10,910 bases of DNA from Bacillota bacterium. Its GTDB lineage: Bacteria > Bacillota > Clostridia > UBA1381. The stretch's first letter is position 1. Every line of letters starts with the position of its first letter. The position numbers and the translations under genes are program-made. Positions 1-7,319 of the stretch are shown here, in pieces. The DNA lies in NCBI GenBank assembly GCA_021203665.1, contig JAJQAT010000125.1, forward strand, positions 2,876 to 13,785, read 5' to 3'. The notes below the pieces were generated by a model, which was not told where the DNA came from, ran no database searches, and saw nothing but the letters and a program-made list of their open reading frames with translations.

Positions 1-936
1 GAAACGATAGACATACCCGACACGGTAACGTCAATCGGAATGGCGGCATTTTACGAATGTACAAGCCTAAAGACAGTAACACTGCCGACGGGACTTACGG
101 AAATAAGCTCAGATTTGTTTGAATACTGCACCTCACTTACGGAGATAGATTTGCCGCAGTCTGTAGTCAAAATAGGTTCAGCTGCGTTTGCTTGGTGCGA
201 ATCGCTTACCAAAATCGACCTTTCAAATGTCACGTCAATCGGCGCAAGAGCGTTTTTTTACTGCGATGCGCTTGAGGAGGTAACCTACGGCACAGAAAAA
301 ACCGTATTAAGCGGATCTCCGTTTGACGGCTGCGATAATGTAAAAAAGGTAACTGTCCCAAATATGGAAACCTCGATAGGCGTTCCGGTAAACGATAATC
401 TCACGGTTTACGGCTATAAGCATTCAACGGCGTATCTTGAGGCGGCTGACTATAATATCCCGTTTTACGATTTAAATACGGGCGAGCTTGACGATATGGA
501 ATGGGTAGTGGGCACAGACGGCGTGCTTTATGAATATAACGGCACGGAAACCGATGTAACGGTACCGGAAACGGTTGACGATATACCGATAACAATAATA
601 GACTCGGACGTGTTCGCGAAAAGCGGCATAACCTCGATAATTTTGCCCGATACGGTGACAAGCGTCTATAGCGATGCTTTTAAAAGATGTACATCGCTTA
701 TAAGCGTGAGGCTTTCGAGCGGAATGACGGAGCTCAACAGCATATTTGACAGCTGCATCAGGCTTGAGAGCGTGTATATCCCGTCGAGCATAACGACTAT
801 CGAGGACGGCATATTCGCCGACTGCCCGAGCGTCATAATATACTGCGCCGAGGGCAGCGCCGCCGAAACCTACGCAAAGAATAACGACTTAACCTGCGTT
901 ACAGATGAATCGCTTGATGTGTCGGAGGAAAATTGA
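1..936 (+). CDS. BspA-like leucine-rich repeat protein (5' end outside window)
   Basis: The frame is open from base 1 with LRR sequence (TIDIPDTVTSIGMAAF), so the gene starts upstream and only its last 311 codons are visible; the in-frame ATG at 40 falls inside a repeat and is not the start. Roughly 23-residue BspA/LRR_5 repeats are clear, with units such as FYECTSLKTVTLP, FEYCTSLTEIDLP and FAWCESLTKIDLS. There are two LRR blocks, at about bases 1-360 and 590-830. Each ends in a cap-like segment (YGYKHSTAYLEAADYNIPF and YCAEGSAAETYAKNNDLTC) of the kind that commonly follows these repeats. A non-repeat linker (about bases 480-570) joins them. The C-terminus ends in DVSEEN, with no LPXTG motif or membrane anchor. 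In this family such proteins are usually secreted or surface-bound and mediate adhesion or protein binding. The signal peptide, if any, is outside the window. The specific ligand is unknown. Confidence 0.9.
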   Translation, partial: ETIDIPDTVTSIGMAAFYECTSLKTVTLPTGLTEISSDLFEYCTSLTEIDLPQSVVKIGSAAFAWCESLTKIDLSNVTSIGARAFFYCDALEEVTYGTEKTVLSGSPFDGCDNVKKVTVPNMETSIGVPVNDNLTVYGYKHSTAYLEAADYNIPFYDLNTGELDDMEWVVGTDGVLYEYNGTETDVTVPETVDDIPITIIDSDVFAKSGITSIILPDTVTSVYSDAFKRCTSLISVRLSSGMTELNSIFDSCIRLESVYIPSSITTIEDGIFADCPSVIIYCAEGSAAETYAKNNDLTCVTDESLDVSEEN

Positions 937-969
937 TTGTCAAGCGGGTATTATAGGGGGGGAATAAAT

Positions 970-1461
970 ATGAAAAAAATTTTGGCGTTAATATTGGCGA
1001 TACTGATTATCGCGGCATATGTCGGCATAAGCTTTTACGGTATTGAGCATACATATTCTTCAAACGGGAATTTCTTAATAACCAAGCAATCCAAATTAAA
1101 GGAATGCTTAAATGACAATATTGAATCGTTCGATAATATTGTTAATTCTGTGCTTGAAGAATATTCCGATACAGCCACGCATGATTATTATTTGGAAGAT
1201 ATGGCTGATAATGATGACGCGAATGCACTCATTGAAAATTGCAATGTTGAATGGATTCGAATACAGTCGGATATACAGCATATAGTCTTTTACCAAACAA
1301 CAAAATCAAGAGAAACAAATCAGATAATACTCGGTTATATGTGTTATGTTGATTTCGACGGGGAACACACATGGACAATAACGGAGGATTATCCGGATGT
1401 AAATAAAAAAGAAACGCTCGGTGTCAAGCTGTATAATATAATATTTAATCTGTTTTTGTAA
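970..1461 (+). CDS. Small membrane-anchored/exported protein of unknown function
   Basis: This 163-residue product is not recognised. I chose the ATG at 970 because an AGGGGGGGA ribosome binding site (955-963) lies six bases upstream; a TTG at 937, directly after the preceding stop, would add 11 unlikely residues. The N-terminus (MKKILALILAILIIAAYVGISF) is a lysine-led hydrophobic helix with no lipobox, so it could be a signal anchor or an uncleaved signal peptide. The rest (about residues 30-163) is an acidic, soluble-looking domain with aromatic beta-strand-like stretches such as VEWIRIQSDIQHIVFY and ILGYMCYVDF, and a hydrophobic tail (YNIIFNLFL). The gene follows the LRR gene by 33 bp on the same strand and may be cotranscribed with it. 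Its codons are visibly richer in A/T than those of the LRR gene and mnmE on either side, which may mean recent acquisition or relaxed constraint. Confidence 0.7.
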   Translation: MKKILALILAILIIAAYVGISFYGIEHTYSSNGNFLITKQSKLKECLNDNIESFDNIVNSVLEEYSDTATHDYYLEDMADNDDANALIENCNVEWIRIQSDIQHIVFYQTTKSRETNQIILGYMCYVDFDGEHTWTITEDYPDVNKKETLGVKLYNIIFNLFL

Positions 1462-1523
1462 AAGATTTTATGAGTCATGATACCACCAACAAAGCAAACA
1501 CAAACGGAAAGGAATTGATGTAA

Positions 1524-2894
1524 ATGTCAAGAACCATAGCGGCAATATCAACGTCCGCGGGCGTGGGAGGCATCGCGGTTATACGCGTAAGCGGCGCGGA
1601 TGCGGTTAAAATAGCGGACAAGGTATTTTTCGGGAAGAGGAAGCTGTCCGAATGCGAAACGCATACCGTGCATTACGGATTTATAAAAAACGAGCGCGGA
1701 GAAAAGATAGACGAGGTGCTTGCGATGCTTATGAGAGCGCCCAAAACCTTCACGCGCGAAGACGTTGTCGAAATCAGCACCCACGGCGGATATTCTGTGT
1801 CAAGGGCGGTTCTTGACGCGCTGATACGCGCCGGAGCATATCCCGCTCAAGCCGGCGAGTTTACCAAAAGAGCGTTTTTAAACGGCAGGATAGATCTGTC
1901 GCAGGCGGAGGCTGTAATAGACATTATCAATTCAACAAACGAGGCGGCGCAGAGAAATGCGCTTTCTCAGCTTGAAGGCTCGCTTTCCAAGGAAATCGGG
2001 GAGGTGAGAAAAAAGCTGGTGCATCTTGCGGCACAAATGCAGGTAAGCATAGATTATCCCGATGAGGATTTGGAGGATATAACGGTAAGCGGTATACGCG
2101 CCGTATCCGCCGAATGTAAAAGCAGGGTTGACAGGCTTTTAAGCACCGCGGACAGCGGCAAAATACTGCGCGACGGCATAAGAACGGCTATAGTCGGCAA
2201 GCCGAATGTAGGCAAATCGTCGCTCTTAAACTCGCTTGCGCGCGAGGAAAGAGCCATTGTTACCGACGTAGCCGGAACAACGAGGGACACTATAGAGGAG
2301 TATATAAATCTTGACGGAATACCGCTTGTTCTGATTGACACCGCCGGTATACGGAAAACCGACGACGCTGTCGAAAGGATAGGCGTGGAGAGGTCAAGGA
2401 AATCCATAGAGGACGCCGATTTTGTAATCGTGGTGATAGACGGCAGCAGCTTTTTTGACGACGAGGACACGGAAATACTGCGCGCGACTAAAAATAAAAA
2501 GAGGATTGTTCTGATAAACAAAACCGACCTCGGGCAGAGCAAATACGCCGAGGCGGTAAGAGCAAGGTCGGCGGGAAGCACTGTGATAGAGATAAGCGCG
2601 AAAACGGGAATAGGTCTTGACGAGCTTGCCGATGAAATCCGCAGGATATACAACCTTGGCGAAATCGCCAAATCCGATGTGAGCGTGATAACAAATATGC
2701 GCCACAAAACGGCACTTATCAAAGCGGGCGAGGCACTCGGAAGAACCGTAGAGGCGCTTGATATGAATATGCCGCAGGACATCGCGTCAATCGACATAAA
2801 CATCGCGATAGACGCCCTGGGCGAAATAACCGGCGAAACCGTTTCGGACGATATTGTCGCGGAAATATTCCATAACTTCTGTGTTGGAAAGTGA
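1524..2894 (+). CDS. mnmE: tRNA modification GTPase MnmE
   Basis: MnmE works with MnmG to install the (carboxymethyl)aminomethyl group on U34 of tRNAs reading two-codon sets, using 5,10-methylene-THF and GTP in the cytoplasm. At 456 residues the protein is full length. The N-terminal folate-binding domain (about 1-118) opens with TIAAISTSAGVGGIAVIRVSG. A helical domain follows. An inserted G domain carries G1 GKPNVGKS (225-232), the switch GTTRDT (251-256), G3 DTAG (272-275), G4 NKTD (332-335) and G5 SAK (358-360). The C-terminus is the diagnostic FCVGK, with the conserved Cys at 453. The ATG at 1524 has an AAAGGAATTG-like ribosome binding site. In many Bacillota mnmE sits with jag and mnmG; here its neighbours are an unknown small protein and an amino acid ABC importer. 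No strong promoter was found directly upstream; a weak TTGTAA/TGATAC pair lies near 1456-1483. Confidence 0.97.
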   Translation: MSRTIAAISTSAGVGGIAVIRVSGADAVKIADKVFFGKRKLSECETHTVHYGFIKNERGEKIDEVLAMLMRAPKTFTREDVVEISTHGGYSVSRAVLDALIRAGAYPAQAGEFTKRAFLNGRIDLSQAEAVIDIINSTNEAAQRNALSQLEGSLSKEIGEVRKKLVHLAAQMQVSIDYPDEDLEDITVSGIRAVSAECKSRVDRLLSTADSGKILRDGIRTAIVGKPNVGKSSLLNSLAREERAIVTDVAGTTRDTIEEYINLDGIPLVLIDTAGIRKTDDAVERIGVERSRKSIEDADFVIVVIDGSSFFDDEDTEILRATKNKKRIVLINKTDLGQSKYAEAVRARSAGSTVIEISAKTGIGLDELADEIRRIYNLGEIAKSDVSVITNMRHKTALIKAGEALGRTVEALDMNMPQDIASIDINIAIDALGEITGETVSDDIVAEIFHNFCVGK

Positions 2895-2948
2895 TTTATT
2901 CACACCATGAATTATTATGCACCGTTTGAGAAAATTTTCAAAATAGTA

Positions 2949-2977
2949 TTGCTATTTGCGCGAATTTTTGATATTAT
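2949..2977 (+). promoter_or_regulatory. Sigma-A-type promoter of the amino acid ABC transporter operon
   Basis: A TTGCTA -35 hexamer (2949-2954) and a TATTAT -10 hexamer (2972-2977) are separated by exactly 17 bases in the AT-rich gap between mnmE and the permease. The predicted transcription start near 2984 leaves a leader of about 25 bases with a GGGGAG ribosome binding site just before the ATG at 3010. The core palindrome GAAAATTTTC (2930-2939) lies just upstream of the -35 box and could be an operator, but it is short and AT-rich. Confidence 0.65.
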
Positions 2978-3009
2978 GGTATTATTAAAATTTACGGGGA
3001 GTTGAGAAT

Positions 3010-3711
3010 ATGTCTGCTTGGTTTATAGGACTTTGGAACGGCTTTGTTTCCGCGTTTAACTCTACCTTTATTCTTGAGGGACGCTGGAGATGGTTCGTGA
3101 GCGGCTTGGGCTACACGCTGCTTATATCGCTTTTCGCGGTTTTGCTGGGATTGATTTTGGGAATACTCGCGGCATTGGGCAAGCTGTCTAAATTCAAGGT
3201 ATTAAAGGCGATTTCGGGAGTATATGTGGATATTATCAGAGGCACGCCGACCATGGTTCAGCTTTTGATAATCTACTACATAATTTTTGCGAATATACCC
3301 ATTGCAAAATGGTTTGTCGGCGTTATCGCGTTCGGCATTAACAGCGGCGCTTACATAGCGGAAATCGTGCGCGGCGGCATACTTTCGATAAATATCGGAC
3401 AAACCGAGGCGGGACGCTCGCTCGGTCTCACGCACGCTCAGACCATGGTCAGCATTATCATGCCGCAGGCAATCAAGAACATACTGCCCGCGCTTGCGAA
3501 TGAGTTTATTGTGCTTATCAAGGAAACAGCCGTTATAGGTATGGTTTCCAACATTGACCTTGTCGGCGCGGCGAGAAAGGTGCAGAGCCTTACATATGAT
3601 TTTGCGTTCCCGCTTATATCCATTGCCGTGATTTATTATGTTGTAATAAAGATACTCAGCACAATTCTCAATAAGCTTGAGGCAAGACTGAGAAAGTCCG
3701 ATAGAAGATAG
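3010..3711 (+). CDS. Polar amino acid ABC transporter permease (GlnP/HisM type)
   Basis: This is the membrane-spanning subunit of a polar amino acid importer. Its 233 residues are the usual length for the HisM/GlnP class. The N-terminal region (about 27-57) carries the first long transmembrane helix (GLGYTLLISLFAVLLGLILG). The family motif VDIIRGTP is at 73-80 and NSGAYIAEIVRGGI at 111-124. The EAA loop that docks on the ATPase runs from E133 (EAGRSLGLTHAQ) to IMPQA near 153. Further helices lie at about 82-98, 158-180 and 198-218, giving around five in all. It is the first gene of a three-gene unit; only 12 bases separate it from the ATPase gene, whose ribosome binding site overlaps this stop codon. 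Substrate specificity cannot be read from the permease. Confidence 0.95.
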   Translation: MSAWFIGLWNGFVSAFNSTFILEGRWRWFVSGLGYTLLISLFAVLLGLILGILAALGKLSKFKVLKAISGVYVDIIRGTPTMVQLLIIYYIIFANIPIAKWFVGVIAFGINSGAYIAEIVRGGILSINIGQTEAGRSLGLTHAQTMVSIIMPQAIKNILPALANEFIVLIKETAVIGMVSNIDLVGAARKVQSLTYDFAFPLISIAVIYYVVIKILSTILNKLEARLRKSDRR

Positions 3712-3723
3712 GAGTGACGGAAA

Positions 3724-4446
3724 ATGATTAAGGTTACGGGTTTGAAAAAGTCCTTCGGCGAGCTGGAGGTTTTAAAGGGAATAGACCAGCATATAAAAAA
3801 GGGTGAGAAGGTTGTAATCATAGGGCCCTCCGGCTCCGGTAAGTCCACGTTTTTGAGATGCCTTAACCTGCTTGAGGTGCCGACCGAGGGCGAAATACTT
3901 ATCGAGGGCGAGAGCATCACCGCTCCGAAAACAAATGTAAATAAGATTCGAGAGAAAATGGGAATGGTGTTTCAGCAGTTCAATCTGTTTCCGCACCTGA
4001 GCATTTTGGATAATATAACTCTCGCGCCGATAAAGGTTAAGAAAAAAAGCCGCGAAGAGGCTGAAGAAAGAGCGCGTGAGCTTTTGCGGAGAGTCGGACT
4101 TGAGGATAAGGCGGATTCTTACCCCGCGCAGCTTTCGGGAGGTCAGCAGCAGAGAATAGCGATTGCGCGCGCTCTCGCGATGGAGCCGGATATTATGCTT
4201 TTCGACGAGCCCACGTCCGCGCTCGATCCGGAAATGGTGGGCGAGGTGCTGTCCGTTATGAAGGACCTTGCCGACGCGGGCATGACGATGGTGGTTGTCA
4301 CGCACGAAATGGGCTTCGCGCGCGAGGTAGGCTCCAGAGTTTTGTTTATGGACGAGGGTATTGTTCAGGAGGAGGGAACGCCCGACGAGGTATTCTCAAA
4401 TCCCAAAAACGAAAGAACAAAATCGTTTTTGAGCAAGGTTTTGTGA
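3724..4446 (+). CDS. Polar amino acid ABC transporter ATP-binding protein (GlnQ/HisP type)
   Basis: This 240-residue cytoplasmic ATPase drives the importer formed with the permease upstream and the binding protein downstream. All catalytic elements are intact: Walker A GPSGSGKST (34-42), Q-loop glutamine (MVFQQFNLFPH, about residue 84), ABC signature LSGGQQQR (137-144), Walker B IMLFDEP (157-163), D-loop SALD (165-168) and the switch histidine in VVTHEMGFA (H194). FNLFPHLSILDN and TSALDPEMVGEVL are typical of the amino acid (GlnQ/HisP) subfamily rather than sugar or metal importers. The ATG at 3724 has a GGAGTGA ribosome binding site formed in part from the preceding TAG stop. The length is normal and I see no disrupted residue. 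Confidence 0.97.
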   Translation: MIKVTGLKKSFGELEVLKGIDQHIKKGEKVVIIGPSGSGKSTFLRCLNLLEVPTEGEILIEGESITAPKTNVNKIREKMGMVFQQFNLFPHLSILDNITLAPIKVKKKSREEAEERARELLRRVGLEDKADSYPAQLSGGQQQRIAIARALAMEPDIMLFDEPTSALDPEMVGEVLSVMKDLADAGMTMVVVTHEMGFAREVGSRVLFMDEGIVQEEGTPDEVFSNPKNERTKSFLSKVL

Positions 4447-4463
4447 TGTATTTTGCACGTATG

Positions 4464-4472
4464 TGTTAAAAT
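4464..4472 (+). promoter_or_regulatory. Possible internal extended -10 promoter before the binding-protein gene
   Basis: The 54-base gap before the binding-protein gene contains an extended -10-like TGTTAAAAT (4464-4472). An alternative reading is TTGCAC (4453-4458) with TATATT (4478-4483) at a long 19-base spacing. A second promoter here would fit the common need for more binding protein than transporter core. The signal is weak because AT-rich gaps produce such matches by chance. Confidence 0.25.
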
Positions 4473-4500
4473 AAAAATATATTTTTTGGAGGATTTTAAA

Positions 4501-5265
4501 ATGAAAAAGAAATTGGTAAAATTGGTATCATTGTCGGCTGCGGCGGTAATGGCAGCTGCGGCTCTCGCAGGCTGCGGCAGCAGCGACGACACGCTTGTTA
4601 TGGGTACAAATGCGGCATTCCCGCCGTTTGAGTACACAACGTCCGAGGGACTTGTTGACGAGTTTGACGGAATTGACGTTGCTATCGCGCTGAAAATCGC
4701 GGAGAGCATGGACAAAACCCTTGTGATAGAGGATATGGAGTTTGACGGACTTATAGCGTCTGTTAAGACGGGCAAGATTGATATGGCAGTGGCAGGTATG
4801 ACCGCTACCGAGGAAAGAGCGCAGAGCGTTGACTTCTCGGATACATACTTTGTTGCATCGCAGGTAATTCTTGTAGCGCAGGATAACGAGGATATATTGT
4901 CGGCTGCCGACTTTTTGAACGATAAGACAGTCGGCGTTGTTTTGGGATATACGGGCGACTCGATTGTTACCGAAACATTGGGCGTTGCGGAGGATAAGAT
5001 TACAAGAGCAAACAGAGCTATCGACGTTGTTCAGGACGTAAAGAACGGCAAGCTTGACGCTGTTGTTGTTGACTCGGCTACGGGCAAGGCATTGGCTGAA
5101 AAGAACGATTTAAAGGTTGTTGAGGATCCGAGCGTATTCGATACGGAGGAGTATGCTATAGCGGTTCAGAAGGGCAACACGGAATTGCTTGACGCAATCA
5201 ACGCGGTTCTTGCCGAAATGAAGGAAAACGGCGAAATCGACGCTTTGGCTGAACAGTACAATTAA
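4501..5265 (+). CDS. Polar amino acid ABC transporter substrate-binding lipoprotein (family 3)
   Basis: This is the extracellular solute receptor of the importer, tethered by lipid to the membrane. The ATG at 4501 is chosen because a TTGGAGGA ribosome binding site precedes it and it begins a proper signal peptide (MKKKLVKLVSLSAAAVMAAA) ending in the lipobox LAGC with the lipidated Cys at 25. An upstream TTG at 4453 would spoil the signal. The mature part is a family 3 binding protein: TNAAFPPFEY (36-45), FDGLIASVKTGKIDMAVAGM (81-100), TATEERAQSVDFS (101-113) with the carboxylate-binding Arg at 106, the hinge/second-lobe motif GYTGDS (149-154), and LDAVVVDS (185-192), whose Asp191 is the likely amino-group ligand. 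At 254 residues it is normal length. The ligand is an amino acid, but which one cannot be told. The gene ends just before a strong terminator. Confidence 0.96.
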   Translation: MKKKLVKLVSLSAAAVMAAAALAGCGSSDDTLVMGTNAAFPPFEYTTSEGLVDEFDGIDVAIALKIAESMDKTLVIEDMEFDGLIASVKTGKIDMAVAGMTATEERAQSVDFSDTYFVASQVILVAQDNEDILSAADFLNDKTVGVVLGYTGDSIVTETLGVAEDKITRANRAIDVVQDVKNGKLDAVVVDSATGKALAEKNDLKVVEDPSVFDTEEYAIAVQKGNTELLDAINAVLAEMKENGEIDALAEQYN

Positions 5266-5280
5266 TTAAATGCTTGAAAC

Positions 5281-5314
5281 GCCCAAAACAGCATTGCTGT
5301 TTTGGGCATTTTTA
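5281..5314 (+). terminator. Rho-independent terminator of the amino acid ABC operon
   Basis: A perfect 12-bp stem, GCCCAAAACAGC (5281-5292) pairing with GCTGTTTTGGGC (5296-5307), encloses a 3-base ATT loop and is followed by ATTTTTAT. It begins 15 bases after the binding-protein stop. It also lies only about 20 bases before the start of the next gene, so the next gene either depends on partial readthrough or has a promoter inside the upstream coding region. Confidence 0.9.
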
Positions 5315-5333
5315 TCTTGCGGAGGACGTAAAA

Positions 5334-6026
5334 ATGAGATTGGATAAATATATTTCCGGCTGCGGTTACGCGAGCCGCAAGGAGGTTAAAAAGCTTGTGC
5401 GGCTGGGCGCGGTGACCGTTGACGGAGAAATCGCGAAAAAGGCGGATACGGACGTGCCGGATGGCGCGGAGGTCAGAGTGAACGGGGAAAGGCTTTGCTA
5501 CCGCGAATTTGTGTACCTTATGATGAATAAGCCGGCGGGCTGCGTAAGCGCGGTGTTTGATAAAAAATATCCGGTTGTTACCGATTTTGTGGGTGAGGAA
5601 TACAGGCATTTCGGCGTGTACCCCGTCGGCAGACTTGATATTGACACGGAGGGACTTTTGATTTTGACGAATGACGGACAGTTCGCTCATGAAATGACGT
5701 CGCCGAAAAAGAACGTGTATAAAAGATATTTCGCCGTGCTCGATAAGCCCATGGAGGAAAGCGACATTGAGGCGTTCGCGGCGGGAATGGAATTTAAGGA
5801 CTTCACAGCCAAAAGCGCAAAGCTGGAAATTACCGAAAATCCGCGCGAGGTTTATATCGAGATTGCCGAGGGAAAATTTCATCAGGTAAAGCGAATGTGC
5901 GAGCGCGTCGGAAAGACGGTCACATATTTAAAGCGAGTGGCAATAGGCGGACTTGAGCTGGACGAAGCTCTCAAAAAAGGCGAAATCCGCGAGCTAACAG
6001 ATGATGAATTGGGGAGAATATTATGA
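5334..6026 (+). CDS. rsuA: 16S rRNA pseudouridine synthase, RsuA type
   Basis: The enzyme isomerises a uridine in 16S rRNA (U516 in E. coli) to pseudouridine. The N-terminus is an S4 RNA-binding domain (MRLDKYISGCGYASRKEVKKLV through about residue 55). The catalytic domain starts with YLMMNKPAGCVSA and carries the active-site motif GRLDIDTEGL with catalytic Asp102, the same number as in E. coli RsuA. The C-terminal EGKFHQVKRMCERVG matches RsuA (HQVKRM) better than RluB/E/F, which have NREVRR- or NRQVRR-like motifs here. The length of 230 residues also matches RsuA (231) and not the longer RluB. The ATG at 5334 follows GGAGGACG; an in-frame TTG at 5274 would translate through the terminator hairpin and is rejected. 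The stop overlaps the next gene's start (ATGA), indicating translational coupling. Confidence 0.9.
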   Translation: MRLDKYISGCGYASRKEVKKLVRLGAVTVDGEIAKKADTDVPDGAEVRVNGERLCYREFVYLMMNKPAGCVSAVFDKKYPVVTDFVGEEYRHFGVYPVGRLDIDTEGLLILTNDGQFAHEMTSPKKNVYKRYFAVLDKPMEESDIEAFAAGMEFKDFTAKSAKLEITENPREVYIEIAEGKFHQVKRMCERVGKTVTYLKRVAIGGLELDEALKKGEIRELTDDELGRIL

Positions 6027-7243
6027 AAAAATCGGTAAATGTGATTTTAACTTTAATACCGTTCGCGTTAATTGCGGTATTCACGGCTGTGCCCGTGGTA
6101 ATGACGGTATACGGGTCTTTTTTCGATATAAACGCGGAATTTGTCGGATTTGATAATTATGCCGCGCTTCTTTTGTCGGGCGCATCGATAACGGCGGCGG
6201 CAAAGGCTTTTCTTGCGGCGGCAATAGGCTTTTTTGCCGACACGCTGTATGTTTTCTGCGCTGTTCTCGGAATAGGCGGAATAAAAAACAAATGGATAAG
6301 AATGCTAATGCTGTTTGCCGTCGGAACCGGCTTTATTTCGTTAAGCGCTCCGTTGAGCGCTCTGTACGTTATATTAATAATATTCCTGTTCCCGCAAAAA
6401 ACGGGCGCGCGGCATGCGCTCCGCGCCGCGCTTGCGTTTACGGCATTGCGGCTTATAATGTGTATGAGGGTGATGGATACTTCATTCGCGGTTAATGTGT
6501 TCGGCGTAGGAATGCTCGGCACCGGTGCGCTTTCCGCGCTTAAAATAATCCCCGCCGCGGCAGTCGGATTGCTCGGCGGAAAGGCTTTGCTGTATATTAA
6601 AGACAGAGCATACACCGAAGAAGGAATAGGACTTATAAATTATTTGGGGAATATATGCGCGTTGCTCTTTGCCGCCGCGGCGGTAATCGGGGTGGTGAGC
6701 GCGCTTAAAGCAGTGGGATTTGCCGATGCCGATAATGCTTTCGGCGACCTTGCGCTCTATAGCGTGACGGCGATTTGCATAACCGCGGCAATATTGGCGG
6801 TCACACCTTTTTTAGTGTCCGCATTGGACAAAAGAGCGGTATTTATGATTGTGTGCGCGGCGCTCGCGCTGAATTCGGTTATAAGCGCGTATATAACAGT
6901 CATAATAGGAACGGCGTACCCGCTGATTCGTATGCTGATGATGCTTACTGAATATATGATGATTATCGCGCTCACATTATCGGTGTTCGCGCGGGGAAAA
7001 ACTATGAAAGCAATTCTTCCCGCGCTTGCCGCGGTGCTGATGCCGCTGTTTTCGGGAACCGTGAGCTTCGCGTTAAGCCTGCAATCATCCTCGGCGGAAG
7101 ATTTCAGCGGCTACATATATTCCATGTCGGCGGCAAACAGCGCGAAAACGGTCATAGGACTTTTGTGCTTCGTCTTGATTTGCGCCGGAATAGCCGCGGC
7201 AACGGTATTAAGATGCGATGCCTATAGAGACAAGACAGCTTAA
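6023..7243 (+). CDS. Polytopic membrane protein with a MalF/UgpA-like N-terminus
   Basis: This is a very hydrophobic 406-residue protein of unknown function with about 10-12 transmembrane segments (approximately 7-29, 62-86, 92-123, 133-149, 156-191, 204-230, 243-267, 272-296, 299-322, 328-352, 375-397). The first 50 residues follow the layout of a sugar ABC permease of the MalF/UgpA group: IPFALIAVF, then a proline-broken helix, SFFDI, and FVGFDNYAALL, which closely matches the FVGLDNY..LL hallmark. I could not find the EAA-DGA-LP cytoplasmic loop such permeases use to contact their ATPase. No sugar-binding protein or matching ATPase lies nearby. The protein is longer than a single permease and could be a degenerate fused MalF-MalG pair, but that is inference. 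Its ATG overlaps the stop of the pseudouridine synthase gene by four bases. No clear terminator follows. Confidence 0.8.
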   Translation: MKKSVNVILTLIPFALIAVFTAVPVVMTVYGSFFDINAEFVGFDNYAALLLSGASITAAAKAFLAAAIGFFADTLYVFCAVLGIGGIKNKWIRMLMLFAVGTGFISLSAPLSALYVILIIFLFPQKTGARHALRAALAFTALRLIMCMRVMDTSFAVNVFGVGMLGTGALSALKIIPAAAVGLLGGKALLYIKDRAYTEEGIGLINYLGNICALLFAAAAVIGVVSALKAVGFADADNAFGDLALYSVTAICITAAILAVTPFLVSALDKRAVFMIVCAALALNSVISAYITVIIGTAYPLIRMLMMLTEYMMIIALTLSVFARGKTMKAILPALAAVLMPLFSGTVSFALSLQSSSAEDFSGYIYSMSAANSAKTVIGLLCFVLICAGIAAATVLRCDAYRDKTA

Positions 7244-7282
7244 TATGCGTTTTAACTATATCAACATATTTAATATAAGTAT

Positions 7283-7311
7283 TTGACATTTTATATTGAC
7301 GGATTTATAAT
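7283..7311 (+). promoter_or_regulatory. Exact-consensus sigma-A promoter for the SLH/hydrolase unit
   Basis: TTGACA (7283-7288) and TATAAT (7306-7311) match the housekeeping consensus in all 12 positions, with the optimal 17-base spacer. The sequence just upstream (CATATTTAATATAAGTAT) is AT-rich in the manner of an UP element. The predicted transcript would start near 7318 and lead directly into the SLH-domain gene. This is the strongest promoter in the window and suggests high, constitutive or repressor-controlled expression. Confidence 0.9.
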
Positions 7312-7319
7312 TAAGCTAA

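Noticed and set aside
2054..2803. Long minus-strand open frame opposite mnmE
   Set aside because: It is low-complexity (Ser/Ile/Leu-rich), has no convincing ribosome binding site, and lies wholly across a clearly conserved gene; it is a by-product of codon usage.
2926..2940. TTTGAGAAAATTTTCAAA-like palindrome as an operator
   Set aside because: Only the GAAAATTTTC core is symmetric; in such AT-rich sequence this is expected by chance, so it is mentioned only in the promoter entry.
3772..4305. Minus-strand open frame of 177 codons opposite the ABC ATPase
   Set aside because: It is fully antisense to an intact, motif-complete ATPase, its composition is basic and random-looking, and no domain is recognisable.
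4453..4500. Upstream TTG start for the binding protein
   Set aside because: It adds 16 residues in front of a complete lipoprotein signal peptide, and the TTGGAGGA site serves the ATG at 4501.
5274..5333. Upstream TTG start for the pseudouridine synthase
   Set aside because: It would translate the terminator hairpin and add 20 residues before the S4 domain that RsuA proteins do not have; the ATG at 5334 has the ribosome binding site.
5262..5882. Minus-strand open frame opposite the terminator and rsuA
   Set aside because: It runs through the terminator hairpin and the conserved pseudouridine synthase gene, and shows no family resemblance.
6955..7060. Possible EAA loop (ARGKTMKAILPALAAV) in the membrane protein
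   Set aside because: The ILP is there, but the E-A-A and the invariant Gly at the expected distance are missing, so it is not a credible ATPase-docking motif.
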